NCBI GenBank assembly: GCA_964345075.1
Contig: CAYFPS010000005.1
Location: 1-64,000 of the forward strand
Direction of reading: 5' to 3'
Source of the DNA: CAYFPS01 sp964345075
Lineage (GTDB): Bacteria > CAIWAD01
Length of the DNA stretch: 64,000 nucleotides
Shown: piece after piece, positions 17,023-26,301 of the stretch
Position numbering within the stretch: the stretch's first letter is position 1
Layout: each line of letters begins with the position of its first letter
Translations under genes and position numbers: made by a program
Notes under the pieces: generated by a model
Seen by the model: only the letters and a program-made list of their open reading frames with translations
Database searches by the model: none
What the model was told of the DNA's origin: nothing

Positions 17023-18558
17023 TTACTCCTTGAGGGCAATCGCCTCGATCGTCGTCCGGTTGCCGCGAATCACATGCACCAGAAGTGCATCCTGATCCTT
17101 GAAACTTTTTTCCGCCTCGCGGAAATCATCAAGGTTCGCAATTCGCTTTCTGTCCATCCTGTAAAGAACATCACCGACGCTGAGCTTGCCCCTGGCAGGG
17201 GATTCGCGCCCGATAGAGGTAATCAGAATTCCTCCATGACGGGCGACAAGTTCTTCATTCAGCTCAAAGCGACGAATCAGCTCGTCGGAAATCTCTGCAA
17301 CTTCCAGGCCAAGTACCGGATCTTCCGGCGCTTCCGGGTTGCCAATTGAAGGCTGACCCGGGTTCCTGATGGCATCGGCGCGATCGGCCAGCGTGAAGCT
17401 CAGCGTCTTCTTCTTGCCATTGCGCAAAATTTCGGCCTTGACCGTCTCGCCGGGCGAGGTGCGCGCAACCTTCATGCGAAAATCAGGCACATCCTTGATT
17501 TCGCTGCCTGCCCAGCTGGCAATCACATCGCCAGCCTCAAGCCCGCCAGCCGCCGCCGGCGTGTCTTCCTGAACGCTGTCAACCAGAATGCCGGCCTGAT
17601 CAGGGTCCAGATCCAGCGCCAGGCGCATCTCGGCACCCAACTCGCGAGGAACCATGCCCAGATAACCGCGGGTCACGGCGCCGCGGGACTTCAGGTCCTT
17701 GTAGACCTTGACGGCCATGTCCATTGGAATGGCAAAGCCGATGCCCTGGGCCTGCGTGTTGATGGCCGTATTGATGCCAATTACACGACCATGAATGTCA
17801 ACCAGCGGACCGCCGCTGTTGCCGAAATTGATCGACGCGTCGGTCTGCAGAAAATTCTGAAAGATCGGGGCGCCACCTGCAATGTTCAGGTTCGCCCGGC
17901 CCGTAGCGCTGATTACGCCGACAGTCAGCGACTGCTCCAGACCGTAAGGGTTGCCGATGGCAATGGCCCAGTCACCTACCCGGACATCATCGGAGCTGCC
18001 AAGCGGCGCAACGCGTCCCGCGCTGTGCTTTTTATCGATCCTGACGACAGCCAGATCCGTCTCGGGATCCGTGCCCACAATTTCGCCCGGCACTTCCTTG
18101 TTGTCCGAAAGTACCACGGTGATTTCATCCGCACCTTCAATCACATGATTGTTGGTCAGGATGTAGCCTTCATCGTCAACGATAAAGCCAGAGCCGGAAC
18201 CTGTAATCCTGTCCAGATCGCGATGGAACTGGTCGTCGGGAATGCCGAAGAAATCGGGCATTCCAAAAGGGCTCCTGCCGCTTCGTGGGCTGACCTTCGT
18301 GCTGGTCTTGATGTGCACGACGCTTGGCAGCAGACGCTCGGCAACCGCAACAAAGGGCGACGATCCGCGCTCATCAACCGTCAGCGGAATGCTGGCCGGT
18401 TCAGCGTCGAGGGGAAGCGCATTCAATGAACCTGCAGCGTGTCCGGGTTCCGTCCACTCTTTTCCCGATGCGAAAAGCAAGCCCAGCATCGTGAAAAAGG
18501 TGGCTACGATTCCCAAGGAAATGCTGTTTTTGAGGGTTTTGTACTGTTTTCTAGTCAT
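17023..18558 (-). CDS. degQ: Do-family periplasmic serine protease (DegQ/HtrA)
   Basis: A 511-residue envelope protease and chaperone. An N-terminal hydrophobic segment (residues about 14-31) exports or anchors it. The trypsin-like domain has the triad His near 138 (NNHVIEGAD), Asp near 168 (TDLAVVRID) and Ser near 246 (FGNSGGPLV). Two PDZ domains follow (about 285-375, starting GYLGMVPRELG, and about 410-505). It is expected to degrade misfolded outer-membrane and periplasmic proteins. A good sigma-70-like promoter (18581-18609) and an inverted repeat (18636-18682) lie upstream. Confidence 0.95.
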   Translation of the reverse strand: MTRKQYKTLKNSISLGIVATFFTMLGLLFASGKEWTEPGHAAGSLNALPLDAEPASIPLTVDERGSSPFVAVAERLLPSVVHIKTSTKVSPRSGRSPFGMPDFFGIPDDQFHRDLDRITGSGSGFIVDDEGYILTNNHVIEGADEITVVLSDNKEVPGEIVGTDPETDLAVVRIDKKHSAGRVAPLGSSDDVRVGDWAIAIGNPYGLEQSLTVGVISATGRANLNIAGGAPIFQNFLQTDASINFGNSGGPLVDIHGRVIGINTAINTQAQGIGFAIPMDMAVKVYKDLKSRGAVTRGYLGMVPRELGAEMRLALDLDPDQAGILVDSVQEDTPAAAGGLEAGDVIASWAGSEIKDVPDFRMKVARTSPGETVKAEILRNGKKKTLSFTLADRADAIRNPGQPSIGNPEAPEDPVLGLEVAEISDELIRRFELNEELVARHGGILITSIGRESPARGKLSVGDVLYRMDRKRIANLDDFREAEKSFKDQDALLVHVIRGNRTTIEAIALKE

Positions 18559-18580
18559 TTCGCACGTTCCCAGAATGACA

Positions 18581-18609
18581 ATAATACCGACTCAAACGCA
18601 AAAAACCAA
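18581..18609 (-). promoter_or_regulatory. Sigma-70-like promoter for degQ-rpoD
   Basis: On the minus strand TTGGTT (18604-18609) and TATTAT (18581-18586) are exactly 17 bases apart. Transcription would begin some 15-20 bases before the degQ ATG at 18558. It is the best canonical promoter match I found in the window. Confidence 0.45.
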
Positions 18610-18635
18610 CGCTGTGTAAATTTCTCCACACAACG

Positions 18636-18682
18636 ACTTGGCAGTACATGGTTCATTTATCGAACCATATGTACCGCCAAGT
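18636..18682. repeat. Inverted repeat upstream of degQ
   Basis: Two arms of 19 and 21 bases, ACTTGGCAGTACATGGTTC and its near complement at 18662-18682, pair around a 7-base loop with one mismatch and a 2-base bulge. There is no T-run on either side, so it is a weak candidate for a terminator of 18718-19137. It sits just upstream of the degQ promoter where an operator could lie. Confidence 0.6.
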
Positions 18683-18717
18683 TGACAGTCTACCTGTGAT
18701 TCTGGAAAAAGGTTCCC

Positions 18718-19137
18718 TCAGGCCTTGCCGGCCTCGTCAGATTCCTCTGCTGATTCGGGCTTGTCACGGGAAGTCTTGTAAAGGTCGTCCTCAATGTCGA
18801 CCAGGTCAATCGTGAATTCGGCATCACTTTCCGGCTGCGCGCGAAGGGCTTCCAGCTCTGCATTCAACTGATCCAGCCGAACCTCATCGAGCTTGAGCTG
18901 TTCCACCAGTTCGCGAACCCGTTCATCCTCGCGCACGACGCATTCCGCGCCATCGCAAAGCAGATCGTAAACCCTTGCACCCAGATCGGCAACCCGTCGA
19001 CCGATCCGCCTCTTCTGGGATGCAATCTCAAGTTTGATTCGGCCGATCTTGGTCAACTCTTCGGTCTTCTGCACCGTGTACTGGATCCCGTCAAGCACTC
19101 CCTGCCGGACCTGATTCCATAGTTCATCGCGATTCAT
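18718..19137 (-). CDS. Small coiled-coil protein of unknown function
   Basis: A 139-residue, highly charged protein with no signal peptide. Residues about 5-105 are predicted helical with heptad spacing, including SQKRRIGRRVADLGARVYDLL and VRELVEQLKLDEVRLDQLNAELEALR. The tail is acidic (residues 105-139). An earlier ATG at 19152 is in frame, but AAGGGAG sits right before ATG 19137, so the later start is better. It directly follows the NamZ-like gene. Its shape recalls small proteins of the DUF883 or apolipophorin-like envelope type, but I do not recognise it. Confidence 0.7.
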   Translation of the reverse strand: MNRDELWNQVRQGVLDGIQYTVQKTEELTKIGRIKLEIASQKRRIGRRVADLGARVYDLLCDGAECVVREDERVRELVEQLKLDEVRLDQLNAELEALRAQPESDAEFTIDLVDIEDDLYKTSRDKPESAEESDEAGKA

Positions 19138-19148
19138 GACCACTCCCT

Positions 19149-20351
19149 TCAATAGATGAGGTAGGGACGACGCAAAGCCTTGAAGCGTGCAGCATCCTGC
19201 TCCATGATTTGAATCAATGAAGGGATGTCTCCGCCCGATTGCAAGAGAAGTCTCGCTGTATCACCGCCCATTGCCTTGTCAAACATCTCCTGTCTTGCTG
19301 CAGGCACCTGAAAAAGGGCATTGCCAATCAGCTCATGAAAGAGTCCCAGCAGCAAGAGTTGCAGTCGGGCTGGATCCACTTCCTGATCATTACCGGGTAA
19401 CAGGCGGATGCCGCTGCAAGACTGTCCGGCAAAAGCGCCGTAGCGCGGAATCCAGGTCCAGGGCATCCATGACAGGTTATCTGGCAGAAATTCGGGGGCA
19501 ATGGCCTTCAGACGCTGCATGTCTACATCCGGACCACCTGCCAGAAAGAAGGGAGTCGTGGTTCCGACACCTTCCGAGATCGAGCCAAGCTCACCGATGG
19601 CACCGACCGCTGCCAGCGCCCAGGCGGTTTCCCAGGTTGGTACATGGGGTGATGTTGGAATCCAGGGAAGGCCTGTATCACAGAAGAGCATATCACGCTG
19701 CCAGTTGCTCATGGGGATCCAGGCCAGATCACATGTCACGTCAAATTCACCGTGATACAACCGGGCCAGTTCGGCCACGGTCATGCCGTGTACGTAGGGA
19801 GTCGGGAAGAGGCCAATAAAGCTGGACCAGGCCGGATCAAGCAGCAGGCCTGAAACCCGCTTGCCGCCCATGGGGTTCGGCCGGTCAAGCACTATCACCT
19901 GAACGCCAGCCATGCCAGCAGCGCGCATGACTTCCGCCATGGTCGAGACATAGGTGTAGGGCCTGACTCCCACATCCTGAATATCAAAGAGAACAGCATC
20001 AAGATGCTCCAGGAGAGCCGGGTCGACCTTTCGCTCGCCGTGATACAAACTTGTTACCTGCAGGCCCGTCTCGGCATGGATCTCATTCAGGATGATCTCG
20101 CCAGCGGGACGACTGCCATCCAGCCCGTGTTCTGGTGCGAAGAGCTTGACAAGATTCACTTCCGGGTGCGCGGCCAGCAGGTCGATGGTGCTGTGTCCGG
20201 CTCCATCCACACCAGTCTGGTTCGTCACCAGACCAAGCTGCCTGCCTTGAATCAGGTGAAGTGAATCTGTCAGCAGAACTTCAATTCCCGGTCGTACTCT
20301 GGCTTGGCCTGTAGCCACAACAACGAACAGCATCATGATCCAGCGTATCAC
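19149..20351 (-). CDS. namZ: DUF1343 exo-beta-N-acetylmuramidase-like protein (NamZ)
   Basis: A 400-residue exported protein of the DUF1343/NamZ family; the Bacillus member removes terminal MurNAc from peptidoglycan fragments. Conserved stretches are LGLVTNQTGVD, LFAPEHGLDG, LYHGERKVDP, AVLFDIQDVGVRPYTYVSTM, VLDRPNPMGG and the late SEGVGTTTPFFLAGGP. A hydrophobic signal sequence (WIMMLFVVVATGQA) starts the protein. The start is taken as GTG 20351, which overlaps the dacB stop as GTGA; the frame is open 19 codons further. It pairs with DacB, so both probably act in wall turnover and recycling. Confidence 0.88.
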   Translation of the reverse strand: MIRWIMMLFVVVATGQARVRPGIEVLLTDSLHLIQGRQLGLVTNQTGVDGAGHSTIDLLAAHPEVNLVKLFAPEHGLDGSRPAGEIILNEIHAETGLQVTSLYHGERKVDPALLEHLDAVLFDIQDVGVRPYTYVSTMAEVMRAAGMAGVQVIVLDRPNPMGGKRVSGLLLDPAWSSFIGLFPTPYVHGMTVAELARLYHGEFDVTCDLAWIPMSNWQRDMLFCDTGLPWIPTSPHVPTWETAWALAAVGAIGELGSISEGVGTTTPFFLAGGPDVDMQRLKAIAPEFLPDNLSWMPWTWIPRYGAFAGQSCSGIRLLPGNDQEVDPARLQLLLLGLFHELIGNALFQVPAARQEMFDKAMGGDTARLLLQSGGDIPSLIQIMEQDAARFKALRRPYLIY

Positions 20352-21682
20352 GGCATTTCCCTTCCGGCTTCCTGCTCTGTAATCCAATTGCAGACTTCTC
20401 CAATCCATGTATCACGGATCAATCGTGCTTCGGCTGATCGTCTGTGCCCGGAAACAACCAGGCAATAGGCCCACATCCTGCCGGAGGCATGGCCAAGGTA
20501 ACCTGCCAGTGCGTGCCGGCCACGCAGAGTTCCCGTTTTCCCCCAGAGGAAAATGGCAGGCGCAGGCTGTGCAATCCCGGCCAATGTGCCTTCACCGGCC
20601 GACGGCATCTTCTCGCGCAGCAGGCCAGGCTCGTCGTCTTCAACGGCAGCCAGAAAAGCTGTGAGCTGCTCTGGGCTGATCTGATTGTAACGGGACATGC
20701 CCGAGCCATCCACCTGATCCATCCAGCCACTCACCCAGCCCAGCGAATCGAGCAATGCAAGCTGCGTCCGGCGTGCAGCACGCCACCCGCCTGCGCCACC
20801 AGCGGCAGCATGCTCAAGAAAGATCGCTTCTGCACCCAGATTCCAGCTCTCCCACAGGATCGAGTCTGCCAGTTGGACAAGGGCCGGGCCCTGATAAATA
20901 TGTGTCACAAGGGAGTCTGGCAGCTGCGCGCTATCCATCAGCAGGCATTCGAGTGTGCCAAAGCCATTTGACTGCACGGCTCTGCCCAGCTCTTGCATAA
21001 AGAGCGAGTCGGGATGTTCAACTCGTTGCGCCTGACGACTGGAGGGCAGCCAGCATGTGCTAGCAGCAGGGGGATCAGCCACATCTTCGGAGGCGACAGG
21101 CTCGCAGTTCTGGTTGATGGTCGCAGCGGAAATGCGCGCGGCCCAAGGCGCAAGGCCATCATCCCACATCCAGCCCGGCCCAAGTTGATCAGGGCCGAAT
21201 CGGCCGGTATGCAGGGCTATGGGCCCGGCAAGACTGTCGATGCCTGCGGCGCGCAGCCCAGCAACAAGTGCGCTTAACTCAGCGCTTGAAAATGCAGGAT
21301 CGCCTCCAGCCAGCATATGTAATGTATCACGCAGGCACCCGTCAACAATCATCGTGCTGTCGTAGCAAAGCCGGGTTTGCAGCCTGTAGCCCGGTCCAAG
21401 CGTGTGCAGACTTGTGGCCACGGTCAGGAGCTTCATCAGGCTGCCCGGAGCCGTACGCAAACGCCCAGCCTGTGATACAACTGGCTGTGACTTTCCACCG
21501 GGCATCAGCTCTACAAGGCTGTACTGCAGCTGCAGGCTGTCTCCACCAAGCTGCGCCAGCCGGCATTCAAGTTGTTCCCGGGGATTCGGCCTTGGGTGTA
21601 AAAAGGGCAGGGAAAAAGCCAACGACTGGGCGCTGGCAGCAAGCAGGGCAATCAGGAGGATAATGCGGAATCTGCTACGCAT
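20348..21682 (-). CDS. dacB: D-alanyl-D-alanine carboxypeptidase/endopeptidase (PBP4, DacB)
   Basis: A 444-residue periplasmic penicillin-binding protein of family S13 that trims peptide side chains and cross-links of peptidoglycan. It has a signal peptide (about 1-22) and all three active-site motifs: SxxK (PGSLMKLLT, near residue 80), SxN (SWN in ESWNLGAE) and KTG (WGKTGTLRG). It is somewhat shorter than the E. coli enzyme (477). I see no clear ribosome binding site before ATG 21682. Coupled to the namZ-like gene by GTGA. Confidence 0.92.
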   Translation of the reverse strand: MRSRFRIILLIALLAASAQSLAFSLPFLHPRPNPREQLECRLAQLGGDSLQLQYSLVELMPGGKSQPVVSQAGRLRTAPGSLMKLLTVATSLHTLGPGYRLQTRLCYDSTMIVDGCLRDTLHMLAGGDPAFSSAELSALVAGLRAAGIDSLAGPIALHTGRFGPDQLGPGWMWDDGLAPWAARISAATINQNCEPVASEDVADPPAASTCWLPSSRQAQRVEHPDSLFMQELGRAVQSNGFGTLECLLMDSAQLPDSLVTHIYQGPALVQLADSILWESWNLGAEAIFLEHAAAGGAGGWRAARRTQLALLDSLGWVSGWMDQVDGSGMSRYNQISPEQLTAFLAAVEDDEPGLLREKMPSAGEGTLAGIAQPAPAIFLWGKTGTLRGRHALAGYLGHASGRMWAYCLVVSGHRRSAEARLIRDTWIGEVCNWITEQEAGREMP

Positions 21683-21703
21683 GAAAAAAGGTAACAGTCA
21701 CAA

Positions 21704-21739
21704 CAAGAAAAACCCGCCACCACTTGCGTGATGGCGGGC
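21704..21739 (-). terminator. Rho-independent terminator after the large secreted protein
   Basis: Stem CCCGCCACCAC / GTGATGGCGGG with one mismatch and loop TTGC (21713-21738). On the minus strand it is followed by TTTTTCTT. It ends the transcript of 21761-25951 just before dacB. Confidence 0.82.
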
Positions 21740-21760
21740 TTGCAGACGAATCACAGGCTC

Positions 21761-24700
21761 TTACTTGAGCAGGACCATCTTGTGGGCCTCGGTGAAGCCG
21801 TTGACCTCGATCTGATAGATGTAGAGGCCGCTGGCAACCTTCAGGCCGCCTTCGTTGGTGGCATCCCAGCGAACCATATGATGACCGGCATCCATGGTCT
21901 GGCTGACAAGCTCACGCACCTGCTGACCCAGCATGTTGTACACGGCGAGCTTGACCATGCCCGACTCGGGAATGGCGAACTCGATGTGAGTCACAGGATT
22001 GAAGGGGTTCGGATAGGCATCACCCAGGCGGTACTCGCCCGGCAGGATTGCCGAGTTGTCCAGACCCGCGTATTCCATATCCATATCGCTGTTGACGAGG
22101 CTACCCTCGAGCAGCAGCATGTTGGGACGACCGTCGGCCAGTGCCTTCATGCGAAGGGTGGCAACCCGGGCATCACCGCTCATGCTTTCCTCGGCCCAGC
22201 CCTTGGCGGCGCCGGCAAGGATCAGCATGTTGCCGCTGTTCTTCACCAGGTAGTCGGCATTCTGAGCATCACCCAGCAGCGGGTTCAGCTCGACGCCCAT
22301 GACCTGAACATTCCGGCTCTGCAGGCGCACGTCGAGACCGATCACATCCATGGCATCAACAAGTTCGATCCCCACTTCGAACTCCTGATCCGCACGGACG
22401 AACTCGGGAGCATCAACGATGCGGAAGCTGGCGCCACCATTGCTCATGCCGCTGCTGCGGTAGATGAGCGGGGTACCGCTGGAACCGATGTTCGTGTTCA
22501 CCCACACCAGATCCGGGATTCCGATCTCGTTGGGCGTGTCAATGCGATCGAAATCGCAGAGCGCGTTCCAGGCGGAGGAATCCGGAGTGCTGTTGTAGGC
22601 GTTCTTCACGGCCGTCAGGTCGGTGGCATCCACCTGATTGTCCGGACGGGTCGTGCCAGTGGAATCGGTGTATCCGGCGCAGTCACCGGCCAGCAGCTGC
22701 AGACGCTGCGTGCTCAGGTTCTGCGTGATACGCTGATAGTAGATCGGGTCGATGTCACCCAGATGGTCGCCGTGCTGCACAACCACATTGGTGGTGCCGT
22801 CCAGCCAACCGTCCAGATGCACGGTGAAGTCGTACTCGCCATTGGGCACATTGCGCAGATGGTAATGGCCGGCCTGGTCGAGCGTGACCTGCACACCCGG
22901 GGTGGTGGAATCACCGTCATTGGTGCTGTTGAACAGGGTGTCCCAGTTCTCCACGCCGCCAATGGCGCCGGAAGGCGAGACGCTGATCGTGGCCACCATG
23001 CTGGTGAAGTCGCTGATACCTTCAGCTTCGACATTACCCTGCAGCTCACCCAGCGGGTAGCTGTCAACACGGGCGGCGGGCAGCTGCACCAGAACGGGCA
23101 GCGCGTCACCGGAACCATCATAGAAGGTCGTCCAGCGGCCTTCGGAAGGATCCTGGTCGAAGAGGATTTCCGTCTCCACCATGTCGACGATTCCGGTGTG
23201 CTTGGCGGTCAGGGTCAGGGTGGCAAGCACATTCGTGCCGCCGTCCAGGTTACCATCAGCCGAACCGTTGGCGCCGTAGACGAAGTTCAGGTGGTGACGA
23301 CTGGCATCGGCATTCTCGCTCTCAATGCGGTTCTCGACAACAAGCGCGCTGTTGAAGGTGGCCGTGTTCAGCGAGAAGGGCGTGCTGTTGGTCACATCCC
23401 AGAAGGTTGTGTCACAGCTCATGTAGATCGTGGCGATTTCCGCAGTGGGAACACCGGAATCCACATAGATGTCGAAGGCAACTTCCTGTCCCTGGGTCAC
23501 GGAGAGCTGGTTGGGCAGCATCTTGTAACCAAAGGCCGTGTTACCTGCATCACTGGTCAGACGCAGCGTGCCGGGGGCCTGGAAGACCAGGTCGGCATCG
23601 GCAGGGGCACTACCGGAAGCGTTGGAAGACACCACAACATAGACGAAGAGGTCACTGTTGTTGGTGACGGTGGCCGCCAGACTGGCACCACCCACAACAC
23701 CGACGGCGTTGCCGGTCATCAGGTGCGGCTGCCAATCGAAGGAACCGTCCGTGCTCAGACCACTGATCACATAACCGGTACCCGAGTTGTTGGCAACCGT
23801 ACCATCGGAGGAGTTACCCACCCAGAGGTTGTTGGTCAGATCCAGCAGACCGGCGACACCCGTTCCCCAGGTTCCGTTGAAGTTGGAATCCAGGTTCATG
23901 TTTTCGTCACCGACGTAGATCAGCACATTCTGGTTGGCCTCACCGAAGTCCCAGGCGAATTCCCAGCCAATACGATAGGCTTCACCCCAACCAACACTGG
24001 CGCCGTTGTCCGGCGGGTCGGTCACAAAGGCATCCTGCGCATTGGTGATGCTCAGGGCAGCGTTGGTCAGGTCTTCCGCGGCAGTAACCACATAGTCAGC
24101 ATCTTCCGAAGCATAGGTGGTCATGCGGCTGACACCACCGCTGGTGATGATTCCGTAAAGGAACACATTGTCCGCCGCAGCAACACGGGTGTTGAGCGAA
24201 GCACGGAAGGCTTCGGTCCAGCCCCACATGTCGATGTCGACGAGATTGTTCAGCTGATGATCCGGATCTTCCGTGATCGTTCCACTGTAGATGAGCTCGC
24301 CGTTGGTGGCGTCATCGTCGGTGGCCGTGGAAGTCGTGGTCAGTGTGCTGATCGTGCCCTGGTTGAAGTCGGCGAGGGCGTCGGTGTCCGCATCCAGATA
24401 GATGGCGATGGTCGCGTTTCCGTCGGGATCCGTATCACCGGCAACCGTCAGGCCCCAGTTCACATTGAAGTAGCGATTGACGTCCGGGCGCAGATCAAAG
24501 CTCGCCGAGCTGCCATCGGGATAAGGATCCTGCAGGATCAGCAGCGGGCTGTGAGCCACGTTATAGACATTGCCAGAGACGTCCACATCCTGGTTGTTAC
24601 CATCGTTGGAGACAACGTAGATGTAGTAGGCACCCGCCGGGACGTAGTCCGTGTCACTGGTGTAGATGTCCCAGTTGTAGGTGAAGTCCGCGTCTTCCAG

Positions 24701-25951
24701 CAGGGCATCCGTGCCGCTGATCAGCGTGGCGCCGGTCAGGGCCGTGACAACTTCGCTGCCCTGGGCGCCGCTCAGCACCAGATCGGACTCGGTCAGCGTA
24801 GCCAGCGTGGAGTAGTAGTAATCCACATCGGCGTTGTGATCGAAGTCGATGGTGTTGAGGCTCCAGGTGACGTTGTCCGTACCGGATCCGTCTTCGGTTC
24901 CATCATCCAGCGCCAGCAGACCACCGGAATCCAGGTAGTCATCGTTGTTGGACGTAAAGTCGACCGAGGTGTCTGTCGCGTTGGGGTCGTCCTGATTCAG
25001 GTCGTTGGTCGGGTAATGGAAGGCACGGATCGGTCCGGCGCGTCCGACTACACGGTCACCTGTTTCAAGACTGGTGGCAAAGAGGTAGTACTCGGTGCCA
25101 TAGACATCCCAGTCGCTAAGCATGTGGGTCAGAGGCGTGGCCGTGGTCGGGGAGGTGGACACATCGATCCACAGATTCACCTCGACATTGCTCGAATCAC
25201 GCAGTGCACGGAAAGCACCTTCTTCGTCATTGGCACTGGTCAGACTGGAGTCAACACTCCACCAGAGCTGCATGTCCGAAAGGGCATCCGTGTTGTGTGT
25301 GCTGAGCGTATACACAGCGCCAAAGTCCCAGCCACCGTCACCATCAGCCAGGTCCGTCGAGTCCGCACCAGCCGAAGTCGGCGTGGTGAAGGTCAGGGCG
25401 GGACCGGCAGCAGCGGCAATCGTCGTGCCCCAGGCTGCATCGGTCATGCTGGCAAAAGTGTTGGCAGTGGCTGCAATCGCAGTCGCACTGATTGCGCTGG
25501 TCACCGATGTGACACTGCGCGCGGCAAGCACCGTAAAGGTGATATTGCCGGCCGCCGGGATATTGGCGGCATTCAGCGTTGCGACCAGATCCTGTGACGT
25601 TCCACCAGCCGCAAAGGTGACGTTACCGCCACCACCGGACACCGTCGCGACGCAGGAGGCTGGCACCCACTCCCAACTGGTGTTCGGAAGGCTGAGAGTC
25701 ACTGTGCCCGTAGCATCCAGCTCGCCGCCGGCGCCAGAGTCAGTGATCACAAGATCGTTCGCCCCAGATACTGCTGTCAGGTCAGTGTACCCGTAAGGTC
25801 CACCTATATCCAGATACACAGTGGATGTGACACCCACTGCCTGGGTAATGGTGGCCTGAGCCCTGGCTTCACCGGCAAAAAGCATTACCAGTAACGCCAG
25901 AAGGGGCACGGCTGCCAGCGCGTTTCTGGGAATTTTAGCTGACGTTCCCAT
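21761..25951 (-). CDS. Very large secreted T9SS cargo with cohesin-like and dockerin-like segments
   Basis: A 1396-residue exported protein. Start ATG 25951 is preferred because GGAGGA precedes it; two earlier in-frame ATGs lack that. Signal peptide about residues 8-34 (LAAVPLLALLVMLFAGEARA). Residues 40-800 are Thr/Asp/Ala-rich beta-repeat regions. About 800-935 resembles a cohesin fold (LSVTQGQEVAFDIYVDSG). About 965-1070 is a carboxypeptidase-regulatory-like segment (YHLRNVPNGEYDFTVHLDG). About 1090-1160 is dockerin-like with two calcium-type loops (DNQVDATDLTAVKNAYN and DTPNEIGIPDLVWVN). About 1175-1300 is a second cohesin-like part. From 1310 the sorting domain AYPNPFNPVTHIEFAIP runs to KMVLLK. 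A surface or adhesive role is inferred. Confidence 0.85.
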   Translation of the reverse strand: MGTSAKIPRNALAAVPLLALLVMLFAGEARAQATITQAVGVTSTVYLDIGGPYGYTDLTAVSGANDLVITDSGAGGELDATGTVTLSLPNTSWEWVPASCVATVSGGGGNVTFAAGGTSQDLVATLNAANIPAAGNITFTVLAARSVTSVTSAISATAIAATANTFASMTDAAWGTTIAAAAGPALTFTTPTSAGADSTDLADGDGGWDFGAVYTLSTHNTDALSDMQLWWSVDSSLTSANDEEGAFRALRDSSNVEVNLWIDVSTSPTTATPLTHMLSDWDVYGTEYYLFATSLETGDRVVGRAGPIRAFHYPTNDLNQDDPNATDTSVDFTSNNDDYLDSGGLLALDDGTEDGSGTDNVTWSLNTIDFDHNADVDYYYSTLATLTESDLVLSGAQGSEVVTALTGATLISGTDALLEDADFTYNWDIYTSDTDYVPAGAYYIYVVSNDGNNQDVDVSGNVYNVAHSPLLILQDPYPDGSSASFDLRPDVNRYFNVNWGLTVAGDTDPDGNATIAIYLDADTDALADFNQGTISTLTTTSTATDDDATNGELIYSGTITEDPDHQLNNLVDIDMWGWTEAFRASLNTRVAAADNVFLYGIITSGGVSRMTTYASEDADYVVTAAEDLTNAALSITNAQDAFVTDPPDNGASVGWGEAYRIGWEFAWDFGEANQNVLIYVGDENMNLDSNFNGTWGTGVAGLLDLTNNLWVGNSSDGTVANNSGTGYVISGLSTDGSFDWQPHLMTGNAVGVVGGASLAATVTNNSDLFVYVVVSSNASGSAPADADLVFQAPGTLRLTSDAGNTAFGYKMLPNQLSVTQGQEVAFDIYVDSGVPTAEIATIYMSCDTTFWDVTNSTPFSLNTATFNSALVVENRIESENADASRHHLNFVYGANGSADGNLDGGTNVLATLTLTAKHTGIVDMVETEILFDQDPSEGRWTTFYDGSGDALPVLVQLPAARVDSYPLGELQGNVEAEGISDFTSMVATISVSPSGAIGGVENWDTLFNSTNDGDSTTPGVQVTLDQAGHYHLRNVPNGEYDFTVHLDGWLDGTTNVVVQHGDHLGDIDPIYYQRITQNLSTQRLQLLAGDCAGYTDSTGTTRPDNQVDATDLTAVKNAYNSTPDSSAWNALCDFDRIDTPNEIGIPDLVWVNTNIGSSGTPLIYRSSGMSNGGASFRIVDAPEFVRADQEFEVGIELVDAMDVIGLDVRLQSRNVQVMGVELNPLLGDAQNADYLVKNSGNMLILAGAAKGWAEESMSGDARVATLRMKALADGRPNMLLLEGSLVNSDMDMEYAGLDNSAILPGEYRLGDAYPNPFNPVTHIEFAIPESGMVKLAVYNMLGQQVRELVSQTMDAGHHMVRWDATNEGGLKVASGLYIYQIEVNGFTEAHKMVLLK

Positions 25952-26301
25952 GGTTCCTCCGCAGGCAAATTTCTTCTTCATTCCTGTGACCTTGCAGGGA
26001 GAATGCAAGGACGCCAGTGCAAACCAAACGTATAAGCAGAAAGCAAAAGAGTCAGTTCGTAGCGCCCCGGCGCTGCTCAACTTGGCGCGGCTCTGGGGCG
26101 GCTTTGTCTCCTATCGGCAAGTTCCAGAAACAATCGAGCGCCCCGTGACTCTTTTTGTGGATGCTCCATGGCAAGGATCGGGCCACAGCGTTCTGGGTCA
26201 TGAAAGAAAAGCAGAATTCTCTATTGGACAGATTACGGCATCGTCGGAGGCAAGAGTGTGCAGGAGGCAGGGAAAGACATGCAGGCCACGACTTCGCGGC
26301 T
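25952..26301 (-). other. Intergenic region upstream of the large secreted protein
   Basis: 350 bases between the PorE-like gene and the large cargo gene. A TACGTTTG at 26025-26032 (minus strand) fits the TAnnTTTG -7 box, giving a leader of about 65 bases, but no -33 element is correctly spaced. No hairpin with T-run after the stop at 26302 was found, so the cargo may be partly read through from the PorE-like gene. Confidence 0.4.

Noticed and set aside
21728..25597. A plus-strand open frame of 1289 codons
   Set aside because: It is fully antisense to the secreted cargo gene, which has a signal peptide, sorting domain, ribosome binding site and terminator. The opposite frame stays open only because the cargo avoids certain codons; its translation is low-complexity Gly/Val/His with no recognisable domain.
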